Counted from the stretch's first letter, positions 1 to 9,279 are shown. The stretch: 64,000 nucleotides of DNA from Spirosoma foliorum (GCF_014117325.1 NZ_CP059732.1:5035001-5099000), one strand, 5' to 3'. Translations and numbers: made by a program. Notes: a model not told the origin generated them from the sequence alone.

Positions 1-1
1 G

Positions 2-190
2 GGCAGTTGTACATACTTTGCCTTTCAGTTTGAGTAAGCGAATGCAACAGCCAATCTTCTGATATAGAGCGGCAATTAATTCAATGGCAAAATCAGAATA
101 GTTGGCAGTTCCTTTCTGGGTGGTGTAGCTGATAATTTTACGTTCGTGAACGCTGCTTATGTAAAACGTTTTGGTGATTGCATCATACGA
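2..190 (-). pseudogene. Unrecognised coding remnant at the left edge
   Basis: The minus strand is open from the window edge up to position 190, where an in-frame stop (TCA on plus, 191-193) lies directly upstream with no start codon. The translation reads like a real globular protein, with SVHERKIISYTTQKGTANYS followed by DFAIELIAALYQKIGCC. I do not recognise the family. The missing start suggests a 5'-truncated gene, but the 3' part lies outside the window. A short open stretch just upstream, 30 codons from the ATG near position 287, could be a displaced piece or chance. Confidence 0.3.
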
Positions 191-371
191 TCAAGCTAGT
201 TTCCAAAAGCTGGAACGCAATTGTGCTCGGATGATTGTTCGGAGCGAGAAGCAGACTCTGCGCGTAGACTACTGTCAAGATCAGTCATAGCAAAGTCAGT
301 CCACAAAGGCCGAAAAACGCGATTTAAACACCATGCATCCTGACCGTAGGAAAGCGTTCATAACGAGAATA

Positions 372-455
372 GGTTTAGTGTAGCCTGGACGGCCACGTCC
401 GGGCAAAATTAAGCTAGTTTCTACCCAGACGTAACCGCCCAGGCCACACTAAAAC
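372..455. repeat. Intergenic palindrome (family J)
   Basis: The left arm GTTTAGTGTAGCCTGGACGG is matched, with a few mismatches, by the reverse complement of CCGCCCAGGCCACACTAAAA. The left arm also contains its own small hairpin, CCTGGACG facing CGTCCGGG around 384-403. It lies between two gene remnants. No transposase is nearby. Confidence 0.6.
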
Positions 456-475
456 CGCAAATCCATCAAGTTAAC

Positions 476-601
476 CTACGCATTTTTATCCAGCCACGCC
501 AGAATATAATCGGCGTCTTCTTTCCAGGTTTGCTGACCGATAACGAAGTGATTACGTCCAGCAAACTCCTTGTAGTCCAGCACAGAAAAGATGCGTCGGT
601 T
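476..601 (-). pseudogene. C-terminal fragment of an alpha/beta hydrolase
   Basis: The minus strand encodes about 41 residues ending DADYILAWLDKNA and a TAG stop at 476-478. The segment FAGRNHFVIGQQTWKEDAD has the catalytic-His region look of small esterase-like alpha/beta hydrolases: a conserved GRNH near the C-terminus, followed by the last helix. An in-frame stop (TTA on plus, 602-604) closes the frame upstream and no catalytic serine region is present. It is read as a decayed gene of which only the 3' end survives. It sits directly downstream of the isomerase-like gene, with no sign of its own promoter. Confidence 0.5.
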
Positions 602-643
602 TTAACCCGGCGAGAATAAAAAATACCAGCAACTCAAGCCCTC

Positions 644-1684
644 CTAGCTCAATGCATTCCGGCAGAAAGCCACGCATTTTTTCACTTCGGCCACTGCGTT
701 TGAGCCTTCAGGTATTTTATATTCCAGCTCTACGGTAGCCGGGAAGTTATATTTCTGATCACGCATCAGCTTCAGAACGGGTAATAAAGGCGTATCGCCC
801 TGGCCCCAGGGTAGGTTTCCTTTACCGTGATCAGCGGTTTGGCGGTCCTTGATGTGCATACTGGAAATACGATCGTGTTTCTGTTTTAGGAAGACCAATG
901 GGTCGGGATTGCCAGCGGCAACGTAATGGCCTAAGTCGAAATTGATGGCATTACCCGGCGATTGCGCCAGAGCGGTATCCCAGAAGGTTGGGGTTTGTTG
1001 TTCATGGCCATGATAACCCACACGTAAACCGTGTTTGTGCGCCAGCGTACCCAATCTGAGAGTCTGGGCGTCATTAGACGGGTGCTCTACCGTAACCTGA
1101 TTGGCTCCCAGCAGTTTGGCCGCCTTCAGACCGTATTCAATCTCTGCATCTGAGCTTTGAATGCCAAACGTGTCGGGCTTGAATCCGTAGATTTTCACGC
1201 CTGCCTGATTGTACATTTTGCGCACCTGTTCGAACTTGGCGATGGGTGCCGATAGTCGCCATTTGGTCATTTCGGCACGGTAGGCTTTCATCTGTTCGTC
1301 GAATTGGACCAGTTGCTTTTTCTCGTCGTCGGTTAGTTCCTGTTTCTCGAATCGCTTCCGCATCAAGGGGAAAACCGATTTCATATCAACCGTATTCTTA
1401 GGCGCACCGACAAATGATTCGGCAGGGCCACCCATCAATTCAATGGCGCTGATCCCAGAATCCAGAACGTATTGCAGGGTTGCTTCAGCACTCTGGTCAG
1501 GCATATCCCGAAACGAGTAGGTAATGACCCCAATTTGTACACCATCGATCAAGGAATTGGGTTTGTCGCCCAGACTACGAATAATGGCGGGTGCTCCGAA
1601 GAGCTTACCGCTACTCAAAATAGCCCCCGAAACAAGAGCGGCTGTGGTGCCTAAAAACTGACGGCGTGTTGGCTGGTTTTCCAT
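644..1684 (-). CDS. TAT-exported sugar phosphate isomerase/epimerase-like protein
   Basis: 346 residues. The N-terminus TRRQFLGTTAALVSGAI is a twin-arginine signal, so the protein is probably exported folded to the periplasm. The rest has the pattern of the xylose-isomerase-like TIM barrel: ISAIELMG, the VTVEHPSND strand, GYHGHEQQ, NFDLGHYVAAG, HIKDR and a final VELEY strand supply the His, Asp and Glu residues that bind a divalent metal in this family. Substrate unknown; relatives act on sugars or inositols. It lies 36 nt downstream of the large heme protein gene on the same strand, so the two are probably co-transcribed and may act on the same periplasmic substrate. Confidence 0.85.
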   Translation of the reverse strand: MENQPTRRQFLGTTAALVSGAILSSGKLFGAPAIIRSLGDKPNSLIDGVQIGVITYSFRDMPDQSAEATLQYVLDSGISAIELMGGPAESFVGAPKNTVDMKSVFPLMRKRFEKQELTDDEKKQLVQFDEQMKAYRAEMTKWRLSAPIAKFEQVRKMYNQAGVKIYGFKPDTFGIQSSDAEIEYGLKAAKLLGANQVTVEHPSNDAQTLRLGTLAHKHGLRVGYHGHEQQTPTFWDTALAQSPGNAINFDLGHYVAAGNPDPLVFLKQKHDRISSMHIKDRQTADHGKGNLPWGQGDTPLLPVLKLMRDQKYNFPATVELEYKIPEGSNAVAEVKKCVAFCRNALS

Positions 1685-1720
1685 AATTTACATGCGGTTG
1701 GTTTAATTCGATTATTGGGT

Positions 1721-4498
1721 TTATTGGGCAAACAGTTTCAATTGCCCCATCGACCAGGGAATCTCGTCGGGGTCGTTAGTGAGGCTTTCGCTCAGTTGCA
1801 TCCTCAAAAATTTGGCTTTAACACCATTCAGCGCAATGACATTATCTCCCTGAACACCTTTTGTTTCGGTCGGAATTTCCTTCCAGTTTTTCCCATCGTC
1901 GGATACTGAAAACGTGAAGGCACGGGGGTACTGGTGAATAAATGGAATGACCATTGCTGCAAAGGATTGGCCCGGTTTGGGTTTCCAGCCTTTTTTGATG
2001 GACTGTGGCGATGTAAAGCGAATTTCGGCTAAGCTAGCTTCTTTCGGCAATTCAATCTGATACCACATGCCCTTTTCCTGCACCGCACCCGTCGACCAGC
2101 CTTCGTAGGTAAACGCGCTTGCGGGCGACACATTACCTCCAATTCGGGTCGATGCCGTATGGCTGGCCGTCACGTGTAAGGTCTGCGGTTGTAGTTCATA
2201 TGGAATCGACTTCGAAAGTTGCGCGTACTGGTAAGGCCCTTTCTGATCTGCCGTTTTCTGACGAGCCCTGGCCACCTGTTGAGGAGAAATAAACGACGCA
2301 TCGTTCGATAACCCATTCCGAACGTACGACAGCACATCGGCGATCCAGTCGTCAGATTGTTCTTTCATGCTGGCCATCATGCCCCCGGCATACGTTTTGC
2401 CTTCGATAGCTCCCTCCATGCCATGCAACACGACCCGAATGGCATAATCGGGATGGGCTTGCATGTGTTGCGAACCGGCCAGCGCTGGAGCCAGCAAGCG
2501 CCCGTTCCCGGCGGGGGTCCCCATGCCATTGTTACCGTGGCACTGCGAACATAATTCATTGTAGATCAGAGCCCCTCGCTCTACCTGCGCTTTCTGATTG
2601 GCACTCAATTCGGGCGCACCAAAGGGGCCCATGTTTCGTTGTTTGGGTGGCGTTAGAATCTGCTCACCGATTAGCTTCACACCAGCGGCTTTACTACTGG
2701 CCATCGCGGTTTTGATGTTGTTGTCCAGGTCGGGCAGTTTCACGAACTTAGCCGTTAGCATAGCCTGAATCCGAACATCGGTATTAGCATCGGTCAACGC
2801 CCGTTTATAATCCGCTTCCAGCGTTTTGTCGCTCGCTTTGTATAGGCTTTCGCTAGCCCGAAGCGCCTGAATGCGTATGCGAGGATTAGTATCGTTCAGC
2901 AGCTTCTGTGCGACAGGCGCTTTTAGCGCGTCCAGACCTTCTAACGTCCAGATAGCATGAATGCGAGCCACGATATTTTTGCTGGTGAGCGCCATTGTGG
3001 TTAACTGCGGCACAATAGAGCGATCTTTACGCTGCACTAATTGCTGCTGAGCGGCATCTCTCCACCATCCGTTGGGATGCTCCAAATGTTTGACCAGATC
3101 GGCCGTCTTTTCGGCGTATAGGTTGGGGCGGGTTTTATCCCGCTCTTTCCCATCATATGTAATCCGCCAGATTCGGCCTAAACCTACTACTTTATCTAAC
3201 TGGTATTGCTCGATTTTGGCCCGGAGATAAGTCCCTTTCTGCGTCCATTGCCCTTCCTGAATGATGCCGTGGTACATGTCCGTAATGTACAGCGTACCAT
3301 CAGGCGCGGTGGTCATATCGACAGGTCTGAATAAGGGGTCCGTCGTGCGAAGAAATTCTGATTTCTGGTCCTGATAAACATTGTGCAAAGTCGTCAGTCC
3401 TTCGGTTACGACAGGGTTGATCTGGCGAACAATTCGGGCAACGGGCTCCCCGTAAAAATATTGGCCTTTCAGCTCGGCAGGGAGTCGGTCACCACGATAC
3501 ACGTCATTACCAGCCGAGCCGGTTACGTGGTTCAGCGAGCCATCGGGTTGGCGAACTTCGTCCATTCCACCCTGCATATCGGCCAGCTTTACAGGCGCTC
3601 CCCAGGGCACATCGAAACCCTGAGCCAACTCATTGGGTACATCGAAATTGCCGTACTGGATAGGAAACTGAAAATGCGAAGGAACCCCGGTAGCTCCCCC
3701 CTGAAACCATAATTTACCGTCGTCATCGTGTGTAATGCCCCATTGGGCCCGGTTGGCGCCCGTTTTTTCGCGGATAATTCCATTCGGTGTTTCCCGAATA
3801 CGAAACGCGTTGACGGTACTATACAGCCAGTTATCCATTCCCCAATACATGAAAGCCTGCTGATGCTCCACATTGCCCGAACGGCCGTATTTATTGGTGA
3901 ACAGCTCTTTCTTATCGGCCTTACCGTCGCCGTTGGTATCGGTGTATTTATAGACATTGTCGGCATCGGACTCCATCGTCAGGATGCAGTCTTTGCCATA
4001 AGGAAGCACGAAGCGGGGAAAAATCAGATTATCGACAAAGGCCGTTCCGGTTTCGTAGATACCATCGTTGTTTTTGTCTTCCCATCTGGAAATCCGGCTG
4101 GTTGGCTTTAGCTCGTCTTTCGAATCGGCGGTGAGCATGTACGTTCGTAGCTCCAATACATACATCCGTCCGTTACCATCGAACGAAATGGCTGCGGGCT
4201 GCTGAATAGCGGGCTCGGTCAGAACGGGCTGGATTTTATAGCCCGGTGGCAGCAAAAAAAGTTTAGCTTCCTCCGCTGGCGTCAACGGTTGAACGGGCTC
4301 CTTAGGCGCGAGGTCAACGCCTTTCCAATCCGGATCGTTGGGATCAGCGCCTTCGGGCAGTGACACTTTGGGCAGGGTATCGCCCACAACAAACGTCGAT
4401 TGCAGGCGAATCTGCTGGATTGGATCAAATCCAATGAATGACGACAAAGCCACTGCAGCCACAGCGGTTGTCAGACCGAAAGTAAAGAACTGTTTCAT
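1721..4498 (-). CDS. Periplasmic four-domain heme protein: beta-propeller, HEAT repeats, cytochrome c, discoidin-like domain
   Basis: 925 residues with an N-terminal signal segment (about 1-22). Residues about 80-440 look like the propeller dehydrogenase-like domain of PVC-type heme-binding proteins (VLTEPAIQQPAAISFDGNG, DTNGDGKADKKELF, DLTTAPDG-like blade ends). Residues about 455-600 are helical, HEAT-like. A single class I cytochrome c domain follows, with CSQCH at about 650-654 and a methionine-rich GGMMASM about 50 residues later as probable axial ligand. Residues about 770-920 resemble an F5/8 type C (discoidin) carbohydrate-binding fold (FTFSVSDDGKNWKEIP, KAKFLRMQL). Role inferred: a periplasmic oxidoreductase passing electrons from a bound sugar-like substrate to its own heme. 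First gene of a two-gene unit with the isomerase-like protein. Confidence 0.82.
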   Translation of the reverse strand: MKQFFTFGLTTAVAAVALSSFIGFDPIQQIRLQSTFVVGDTLPKVSLPEGADPNDPDWKGVDLAPKEPVQPLTPAEEAKLFLLPPGYKIQPVLTEPAIQQPAAISFDGNGRMYVLELRTYMLTADSKDELKPTSRISRWEDKNNDGIYETGTAFVDNLIFPRFVLPYGKDCILTMESDADNVYKYTDTNGDGKADKKELFTNKYGRSGNVEHQQAFMYWGMDNWLYSTVNAFRIRETPNGIIREKTGANRAQWGITHDDDGKLWFQGGATGVPSHFQFPIQYGNFDVPNELAQGFDVPWGAPVKLADMQGGMDEVRQPDGSLNHVTGSAGNDVYRGDRLPAELKGQYFYGEPVARIVRQINPVVTEGLTTLHNVYQDQKSEFLRTTDPLFRPVDMTTAPDGTLYITDMYHGIIQEGQWTQKGTYLRAKIEQYQLDKVVGLGRIWRITYDGKERDKTRPNLYAEKTADLVKHLEHPNGWWRDAAQQQLVQRKDRSIVPQLTTMALTSKNIVARIHAIWTLEGLDALKAPVAQKLLNDTNPRIRIQALRASESLYKASDKTLEADYKRALTDANTDVRIQAMLTAKFVKLPDLDNNIKTAMASSKAAGVKLIGEQILTPPKQRNMGPFGAPELSANQKAQVERGALIYNELCSQCHGNNGMGTPAGNGRLLAPALAGSQHMQAHPDYAIRVVLHGMEGAIEGKTYAGGMMASMKEQSDDWIADVLSYVRNGLSNDASFISPQQVARARQKTADQKGPYQYAQLSKSIPYELQPQTLHVTASHTASTRIGGNVSPASAFTYEGWSTGAVQEKGMWYQIELPKEASLAEIRFTSPQSIKKGWKPKPGQSFAAMVIPFIHQYPRAFTFSVSDDGKNWKEIPTETKGVQGDNVIALNGVKAKFLRMQLSESLTNDPDEIPWSMGQLKLFAQ

Positions 4499-4854
4499 CG
4501 TTTTATCATAAATCCCAACCTATCGGCATCGACCAGGCTGCAATCTGGTTTAGGTAAGCTGTTTTAGGAAAACTCCATGTTGACTAAAAGCACATAGCCG
4601 TCGTCTTGTACTATCCTCAAAGCACTATTTTTTCGGGTAAATGTGCAAGCGCAATAGACTGGAAGGGAGAAGACATCGGCAGATAGCCGATATTGACCGA
4701 TAGAAGAGTACACAACCCATCGTCCATACGTTACTGCGGGGCGATAATTTAGCCTATTCTCTATGTTATTTATGGCAGAAGTTCTGGTTGTGCAGCGAAA
4801 GAGGCCTTTTTTTGCGGTTAATTTCATCAGGCAGACTTACTGCAAACCCAACGA
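4499..4854. other. Divergent intergenic region
   Basis: 356 bp between the start of the minus-strand heme protein gene and the plus-strand DUF2306 gene, so it must hold promoters for both directions. I see no clear palindrome or RNA gene. An 87-codon minus-strand open frame (4564-4827) lies inside; its composition is not protein-like and I do not call it. Confidence 0.5.
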
Positions 4855-5562
4855 ATGATTCCATTAAGTACTCAACCCGTAACTAAAAAGCGCGTTTTAC
4901 TTCGACTTAGTACCCTCTGTATCACCTTTCTGGCCCTGCTCATCGCCCTTTATGCCGTAACTTATTTATTAGGATTTCCTTTCCAACTAAATTCTATAGT
5001 AAACGCGCGTCCTCTTGATTTTTTAGCGGTAAAAGGGACACTAGCCCACCAGCTACTTTGGAAAACAGCCTTCACTATTCATCTCGTGGGTGGCTCGCTG
5101 GGACTTGTTCTGGGTGCTTTTTTATTTTTCTCCGGCCTCTACCAAGCCACTACCCACCGATTCTTAGGGACTATCTACACTATGGCTATTTTATGCAGTA
5201 GCGTGGCGGGTTTATACCTGAGTTATTATGCCTCAGTTAGTCCAATGGGCATCTTTGGCTTTTTCCTAACCGACATTGGCTGGTTTGGTTGTACCTGGCT
5301 AGGCGTACGGGCAGTTAGCCAAAACGAGCTTCTTAGCCATAAACGATGGTTTCTGCGTAGTTACGCGTTCACGCTTATTGTCGTCTCGTTCCGCATTCTA
5401 TTCCAACTGTTTTTTAATGGGTTCCACTGGAATTTCGACATAGCCTATGTAACGAGTATCTGGCTCAGTTTAGGGCTGAATAGTAGCATAGGTGAGCTGA
5501 TCATTTGGAAAACGTACCGCTACGAAGATTCGGCCCCGACAAACTTCAGCAGGTCGCGGTAG
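4855..5562 (+). CDS. DUF2306-family integral membrane protein
   Basis: 235 residues with about six hydrophobic segments (for example LSTLCITFLALLIALYAVTY, FTIHLVGGSLGLVLGAFLFF, FTLIVVSFRILFQLFF). The order H-x3-G-x2-G then TTHRFLGTIYTMA and SHKRWFLRSYAFT is the DUF2306 signature, a family of multi-pass membrane proteins of unknown function in which conserved histidines and arginines lie at helix ends. The last 43 nt overlap the 3' end of the convergent hydrolase gene. Confidence 0.75.
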   Translation: MIPLSTQPVTKKRVLLRLSTLCITFLALLIALYAVTYLLGFPFQLNSIVNARPLDFLAVKGTLAHQLLWKTAFTIHLVGGSLGLVLGAFLFFSGLYQATTHRFLGTIYTMAILCSSVAGLYLSYYASVSPMGIFGFFLTDIGWFGCTWLGVRAVSQNELLSHKRWFLRSYAFTLIVVSFRILFQLFFNGFHWNFDIAYVTSIWLSLGLNSSIGELIIWKTYRYEDSAPTNFSRSR

Positions 5563-6428
5563 ATGACGTTGTTCTTCCAGAACAATTGCGTAACCATCGG
5601 GATATGTTTCTTGCCCGGCAACACGGTAAACTCATGCTTTATACCCAATTCCTGAAGTCGCTTATCATACTTGCGTGTACTGCTGGCAATGCCTGGATAG
5701 GTATTTTCGCCCGCATACATCAATACCGGTGGGCTATCGGCCCGGAGGTAATATAAGGCCGATACAGTACGCCAAACATCGGGTTTCTTCCCAAATGCCC
5801 CCAAATACGATTCATCGCCAGGGTACTGCATTTTGGTTAAGTAATCGAACATGTCCAGTCCACCAGGGTCGTCGAGAATGGCCCCTTTTATTGGATTTTT
5901 GGTCATCCCGAATTTGGTAAACAGTTGGTCATCATTGGCGACCAGTGCGGCCAATCCACCACCCGCCGAATGGCCCATCACGAAAATTCGGTTTGGATCG
6001 CCACCGTAGTCGGCAATGTGCTGGGCTGTCCAGATCACGGCGCGAGCGCAGTCGTCGGCCATAGCGGGCACTTCGACCGAAGGCGCGAGCCGGTAATTGA
6101 TCACAACGGCTACCACACCCTGCTTAGCCAGCCGCCGACCAATAATGAAATACAAATTTTTGCTGCCACTATTCCAGGCACCGCCATGCATAAACACCAC
6201 AACGGGTCGGCCTTTGGCTGATGTAGAACGTGGTGTATATATATCCAGCAAGTGGCGCTCTGGACTAAAATCGGGTGATGTTGGTGAGACGTAAGCCACA
6301 TCTTTCGTTCGGCGACTATTGAACGAAATCGCGTAGCCGCTTATCGAAAACAGGAATATTGATAGGATGAGTAAAGCAATCGGAATTTGCCACAGCAATC
6401 GAAGAAAATACAGGTTGGTAAAATTCAT
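5520..6428 (-). CDS. Alpha/beta hydrolase, carboxylesterase/HSL-like
   Basis: 302 residues from the ATG at 6428. An in-frame ATG at 6539 would add 37 residues that do not look like protein, while the chosen start leads straight into a membrane/signal segment (LLWQIPIALLILSIFLFSIS). The core has VVVFMHGGAWNSGSKN (oxyanion HGG), VMGHSAGGGLAAL (nucleophile Ser in GHSAGG), a probable Asp in SPPVLMYAGENT region and the catalytic His in PGKKHIPM. Likely an esterase anchored to the membrane or exported. It converges on the DUF2306 gene and their 3' ends overlap by 43 nt, so transcription of one reads into the antisense of the other. Confidence 0.85.
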   Translation of the reverse strand: MNFTNLYFLRLLWQIPIALLILSIFLFSISGYAISFNSRRTKDVAYVSPTSPDFSPERHLLDIYTPRSTSAKGRPVVVFMHGGAWNSGSKNLYFIIGRRLAKQGVVAVVINYRLAPSVEVPAMADDCARAVIWTAQHIADYGGDPNRIFVMGHSAGGGLAALVANDDQLFTKFGMTKNPIKGAILDDPGGLDMFDYLTKMQYPGDESYLGAFGKKPDVWRTVSALYYLRADSPPVLMYAGENTYPGIASSTRKYDKRLQELGIKHEFTVLPGKKHIPMVTQLFWKNNVIYRDLLKFVGAESS

Positions 6429-6543
6429 TAGGAGAATCGCGGATGAACTAGAATCGCTTAATATATACCCCAAAAGTAAGTTTCTGGATTGAGCGAACAG
6501 GAAACACCATTCAGGTTTTCCATATATAGTATAAGGCAATAGC

Positions 6544-6691
6544 TTAATTAATGTGAATTATGGATAAAATATGGATTTATTAACTGATTGTTAGCTATTT
6601 ATAGTATTGACTTTTGTCATCCCTCCTGGCGTTGGGATGACAAAAAACTAGTATCATGCTATTTGTAAATCGGCCATAATCTACGTTAATT
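6544..6691. mobile_element. MITE-like element, copy 1 (internally deleted)
   Basis: About 148 bp bounded by terminal inverted repeats of about 19 bp, left TAATTAATGTGAATTATGG and right (reversed) TAATTAACGTAGATTATGG, 16 of 19 matching. The interior matches the element at 44720-44915, including TTTATTAACTGATT after the left end and CTAGTATCA before the right end. The central family B hairpin is shortened: only TTTGTCATCCCTCCTGGCG then TTGGGATGACAAAAAA remain. This is what a deletion between two ATCCC direct repeats of the full copy would give. No coding capacity. It lies 22 nt from the stop of the next minus-strand gene. Confidence 0.75.
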
Positions 6692-6713
6692 AGAATGGCT
6701 GCGCTTCCCATTT

Positions 6714-7133
6714 TTAGCAGGCGTCTTGCTTTTTAAAGCGTTTCACAAATTGATTATAGCGTAGACCAGGCCCTCTCTCTACGCCTTCACAGTAAGCATT
6801 AACAGCAATGTAAAATTTCTGGTTGTCTTTCAGTAGAGAATCTGGTATCGTTATTTGGCTTTGACCTTTTTTGTCAATTGTAATATCAGTATGATCAAAG
6901 TATTCACGACCAGAAGAGTCTGCAAAAATAAAGACATCCCATTTGAATCGAGTCATTGAGTCTAACTTACTCAGTCCCATCGCTCGTACAGTCACTCCTT
7001 CACTTGGCTTATAACAAGTCGCATCTACTACAAGGCTATCTGGAGCTGGACAAAGGGGGGGCATGTCTTGACGTGGGCAACCAAAAAAAAGTAAAGGCCC
7101 TTGTATTAAGATAAATACCTGAATGAGTTTCAT
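6714..7133 (-). CDS. Small predicted lipoprotein
   Basis: 139 residues from the ATG at 7133 (MKLIQVFILIQGPLLFFGC), which gives a proper lipoprotein signal with lipobox LFFGC. The frame stays open upstream to 7244 but the added residues look non-coding. The mature part begins with a Cys/Pro-rich segment (CPRQDMPPLCPAP) and continues with beta-rich sequence (FKWDVFIFADSSGREYFD, KGQSQITIPDSLL). Not recognised as a named family; probably an outer- or inner-membrane-anchored lipoprotein. A family B-bearing MITE lies just beyond its stop. Confidence 0.65.
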   Translation of the reverse strand: MKLIQVFILIQGPLLFFGCPRQDMPPLCPAPDSLVVDATCYKPSEGVTVRAMGLSKLDSMTRFKWDVFIFADSSGREYFDHTDITIDKKGQSQITIPDSLLKDNQKFYIAVNAYCEGVERGPGLRYNQFVKRFKKQDAC

Positions 7134-7329
7134 AACGTAATTATGTAATAGGCAAACATTTTCAAATAAGTATTGGGCGAAAGATAGTAGATCTGTAAAT
7201 GAATTGATAGAGCTAAAAACCGCATCTTTAGCTAGTACATACATACAAACCGAGGATACGAATGACGGACAAGTTAGCCTAAAGGGTAATATGTATTTAG
7301 GCGCTTAGTTGATATAAATCAATAAGCTC

Positions 7330-9210
7330 CTAGGTACAATCAAGAATCCAAACGCCAAAGGGCTCCATCAAAAGTCGCTGTGAATCCGATAATTCCAGTG
7401 GCACTTTTGTTGAAGGCACAGACGTAATCCGATACCCTTCACGAATCGGCTCGGGCAATTGAACAGGCAAGGGCTGATCGGTATGATTTGCTACGAGCCA
7501 CCGCCGTCGGTCACCATGTATCAGCAATAAAGTACTGCACGACAACGGTTTGCTGGCATGCGTACGGATCACCTGCCCACCCTGAAATTCCAGTACCTGC
7601 GCAAAGACCACTGCTATCGGATAGAGGTGAGCCTCTTCTGAAAGGATTCCCTGGTAACCAGCTGTCTGGTAGTAAGTAGCCGCCTTAGCGCCCGTTTCGG
7701 CCAGTTGCTTGATACTGCCCACTGTCCAGCCAGAAGCCCAGCGCGTAGGGTGACGCGGGTCAGTTTTCTGAGCGTTACTCAAAAAGCGATCGGCCGGGTC
7801 GCGGGCGTCGGGGTTAAGTCGATGGCAAATTGTAATGGGCGATACATAAACCGAAGCGGACTCGGAAAACGACTTAGCAGTTCGCACCGTATCGGCCAGC
7901 CCGCCCAGATTTTCGACGATAGTTCGATTGTCGAACGCATGAACCTGCGGCTGAGCGGTATAGCTTATAAAGTCGAGACCCACTGTCGAAATACGGTTCC
8001 TATTTAAGTCGACAAAATAATAATTGGTCCCCGCTCCTACCCGTGTCTGGGGTAACTCCGCCCGTACTGTTTCGAGTGCTACAGCAAGCATGTCGGCATC
8101 GGTAACAGACCCTTCGGTCGACAGCAGTAAAAGTTCGGCCAGTATCATTTGCGGTCGACTCACCACATCCAGAAAGGCACGTAATTCGGCAACATGATTG
8201 GTCGATAAATGAAGCGCTACCAGCAACGGCCAGCCTAACCGCTGACCAGTAGCAACTTCCTGTAAAAAATCAGGTATCCAGCTAGGTTGTCCCGGGGTCA
8301 CATCAACCCGGTAATGATTGAATGCGTACCCCTGCAACGTACGGACAACGGATTCACTGAGTACCGGAATTTCAGTCGACGCACCCAGCCCCAATGCGGG
8401 TAAATCAGTTCGTTGGTCTTCCTCAACCCGAATAAATATAGCCTCTGGCCCACTCTCCGCTAAGGGCGGCAAGGGTTGTTCGGGTCGGAAATGAATACGC
8501 TGATAAACGGACTCACCTGCGTGAAGTGTAACTGGAAACGGGCGGTCCTGCGGAGTACAGAAGGTTTTAAACGATGCATCGCTCCAGTTGCGCTGGTCTT
8601 CGGTTTCAAAAATATCGCCCGTCATTTCTAGCTTAAACCACTGGCCACCTGCTTGTAACCAGCGCATTCCGGCCAGTTGTTTAAACGGGTTGGCCGGACT
8701 AATAGCTTCTGGAAACTGCGCCAGCTCCAGCGAGCCATCGGCATGAATTAACTCACAAGGTTGCCCAGCGGTCCCCTGAATTGGGTGGAGAATACAAAAG
8801 CCAGCGCGATTTTTCAGGAACGTCTGGTGAGCAATTCCATCGATCGTTATCGAAAATTCGCCCGTCGCATTACCTTCGGCCACTACCTTCCAGACGAACG
8901 CAGTTGTTCCATCTGATTCATACTGGCAGGTATAACTAAGTCGAAATCCATTCGGCTCAATTGTCCACTGTTCATCGGAGATAATCGGCGTCCAGGTTGC
9001 CCAGTTTTGATCCCGAATCGCGAAATAAATCATCCGCAGAATCTCATGCCCCCCCCATCGGAAATAACGAAACGATCCGTTTTCATAACAGACGGTCATT
9101 GGTCCCATCTGTAATTCGGTAAGTGGAGGCAGGGTTGTATCGGCGCCGTATGGCTGTTGAGTCGTGGTCATAAGCTGTGCTGGAATCTGCCCAATAAAGG
9201 CAATTTCCAA
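7330..9210 (-). CDS. D-apionate lactonase-like protein (ApnL family, tentative)
   Basis: 626 residues without an obvious signal peptide. A second in-frame ATG 13 codons later (9171) may be the true start. The N-terminal part (YENGSFRYFRWGGHEILR, IYFAIRDQNWATW, FLKNRAGFCILHP) matches my recollection of D-apionate lactonases of the apiose pathway, which have an N-terminal beta domain, a TIM-barrel-like middle (here about 250-500, with GWPLLVALHLSTNH and GLDFISYTAQPQVHAFDN) and a C-terminal beta domain. No other apiose catabolism gene is in the window, so the substrate is uncertain. The gene is separated from the upstream DoxX-like gene by 162 nt containing a family B palindrome. Confidence 0.55.
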   Translation of the reverse strand: MEIAFIGQIPAQLMTTTQQPYGADTTLPPLTELQMGPMTVCYENGSFRYFRWGGHEILRMIYFAIRDQNWATWTPIISDEQWTIEPNGFRLSYTCQYESDGTTAFVWKVVAEGNATGEFSITIDGIAHQTFLKNRAGFCILHPIQGTAGQPCELIHADGSLELAQFPEAISPANPFKQLAGMRWLQAGGQWFKLEMTGDIFETEDQRNWSDASFKTFCTPQDRPFPVTLHAGESVYQRIHFRPEQPLPPLAESGPEAIFIRVEEDQRTDLPALGLGASTEIPVLSESVVRTLQGYAFNHYRVDVTPGQPSWIPDFLQEVATGQRLGWPLLVALHLSTNHVAELRAFLDVVSRPQMILAELLLLSTEGSVTDADMLAVALETVRAELPQTRVGAGTNYYFVDLNRNRISTVGLDFISYTAQPQVHAFDNRTIVENLGGLADTVRTAKSFSESASVYVSPITICHRLNPDARDPADRFLSNAQKTDPRHPTRWASGWTVGSIKQLAETGAKAATYYQTAGYQGILSEEAHLYPIAVVFAQVLEFQGGQVIRTHASKPLSCSTLLLIHGDRRRWLVANHTDQPLPVQLPEPIREGYRITSVPSTKVPLELSDSQRLLMEPFGVWILDCT

Positions 9211-9279
9211 ACAGATTCTAACTTACCTCCCCATTGACGTTTTCAGTTTAGCCGTTGTTTAACCTTTTATAATTCACTT

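Noticed and set aside
3383..4111. Plus-strand open frames over the heme protein gene
   Set aside because: Antisense shadows of the well-supported 925-residue protein.
4564..4827. 87-codon minus-strand open frame between divergent genes
   Set aside because: No family resemblance, composition unlike protein, and it lies where two promoters are expected.
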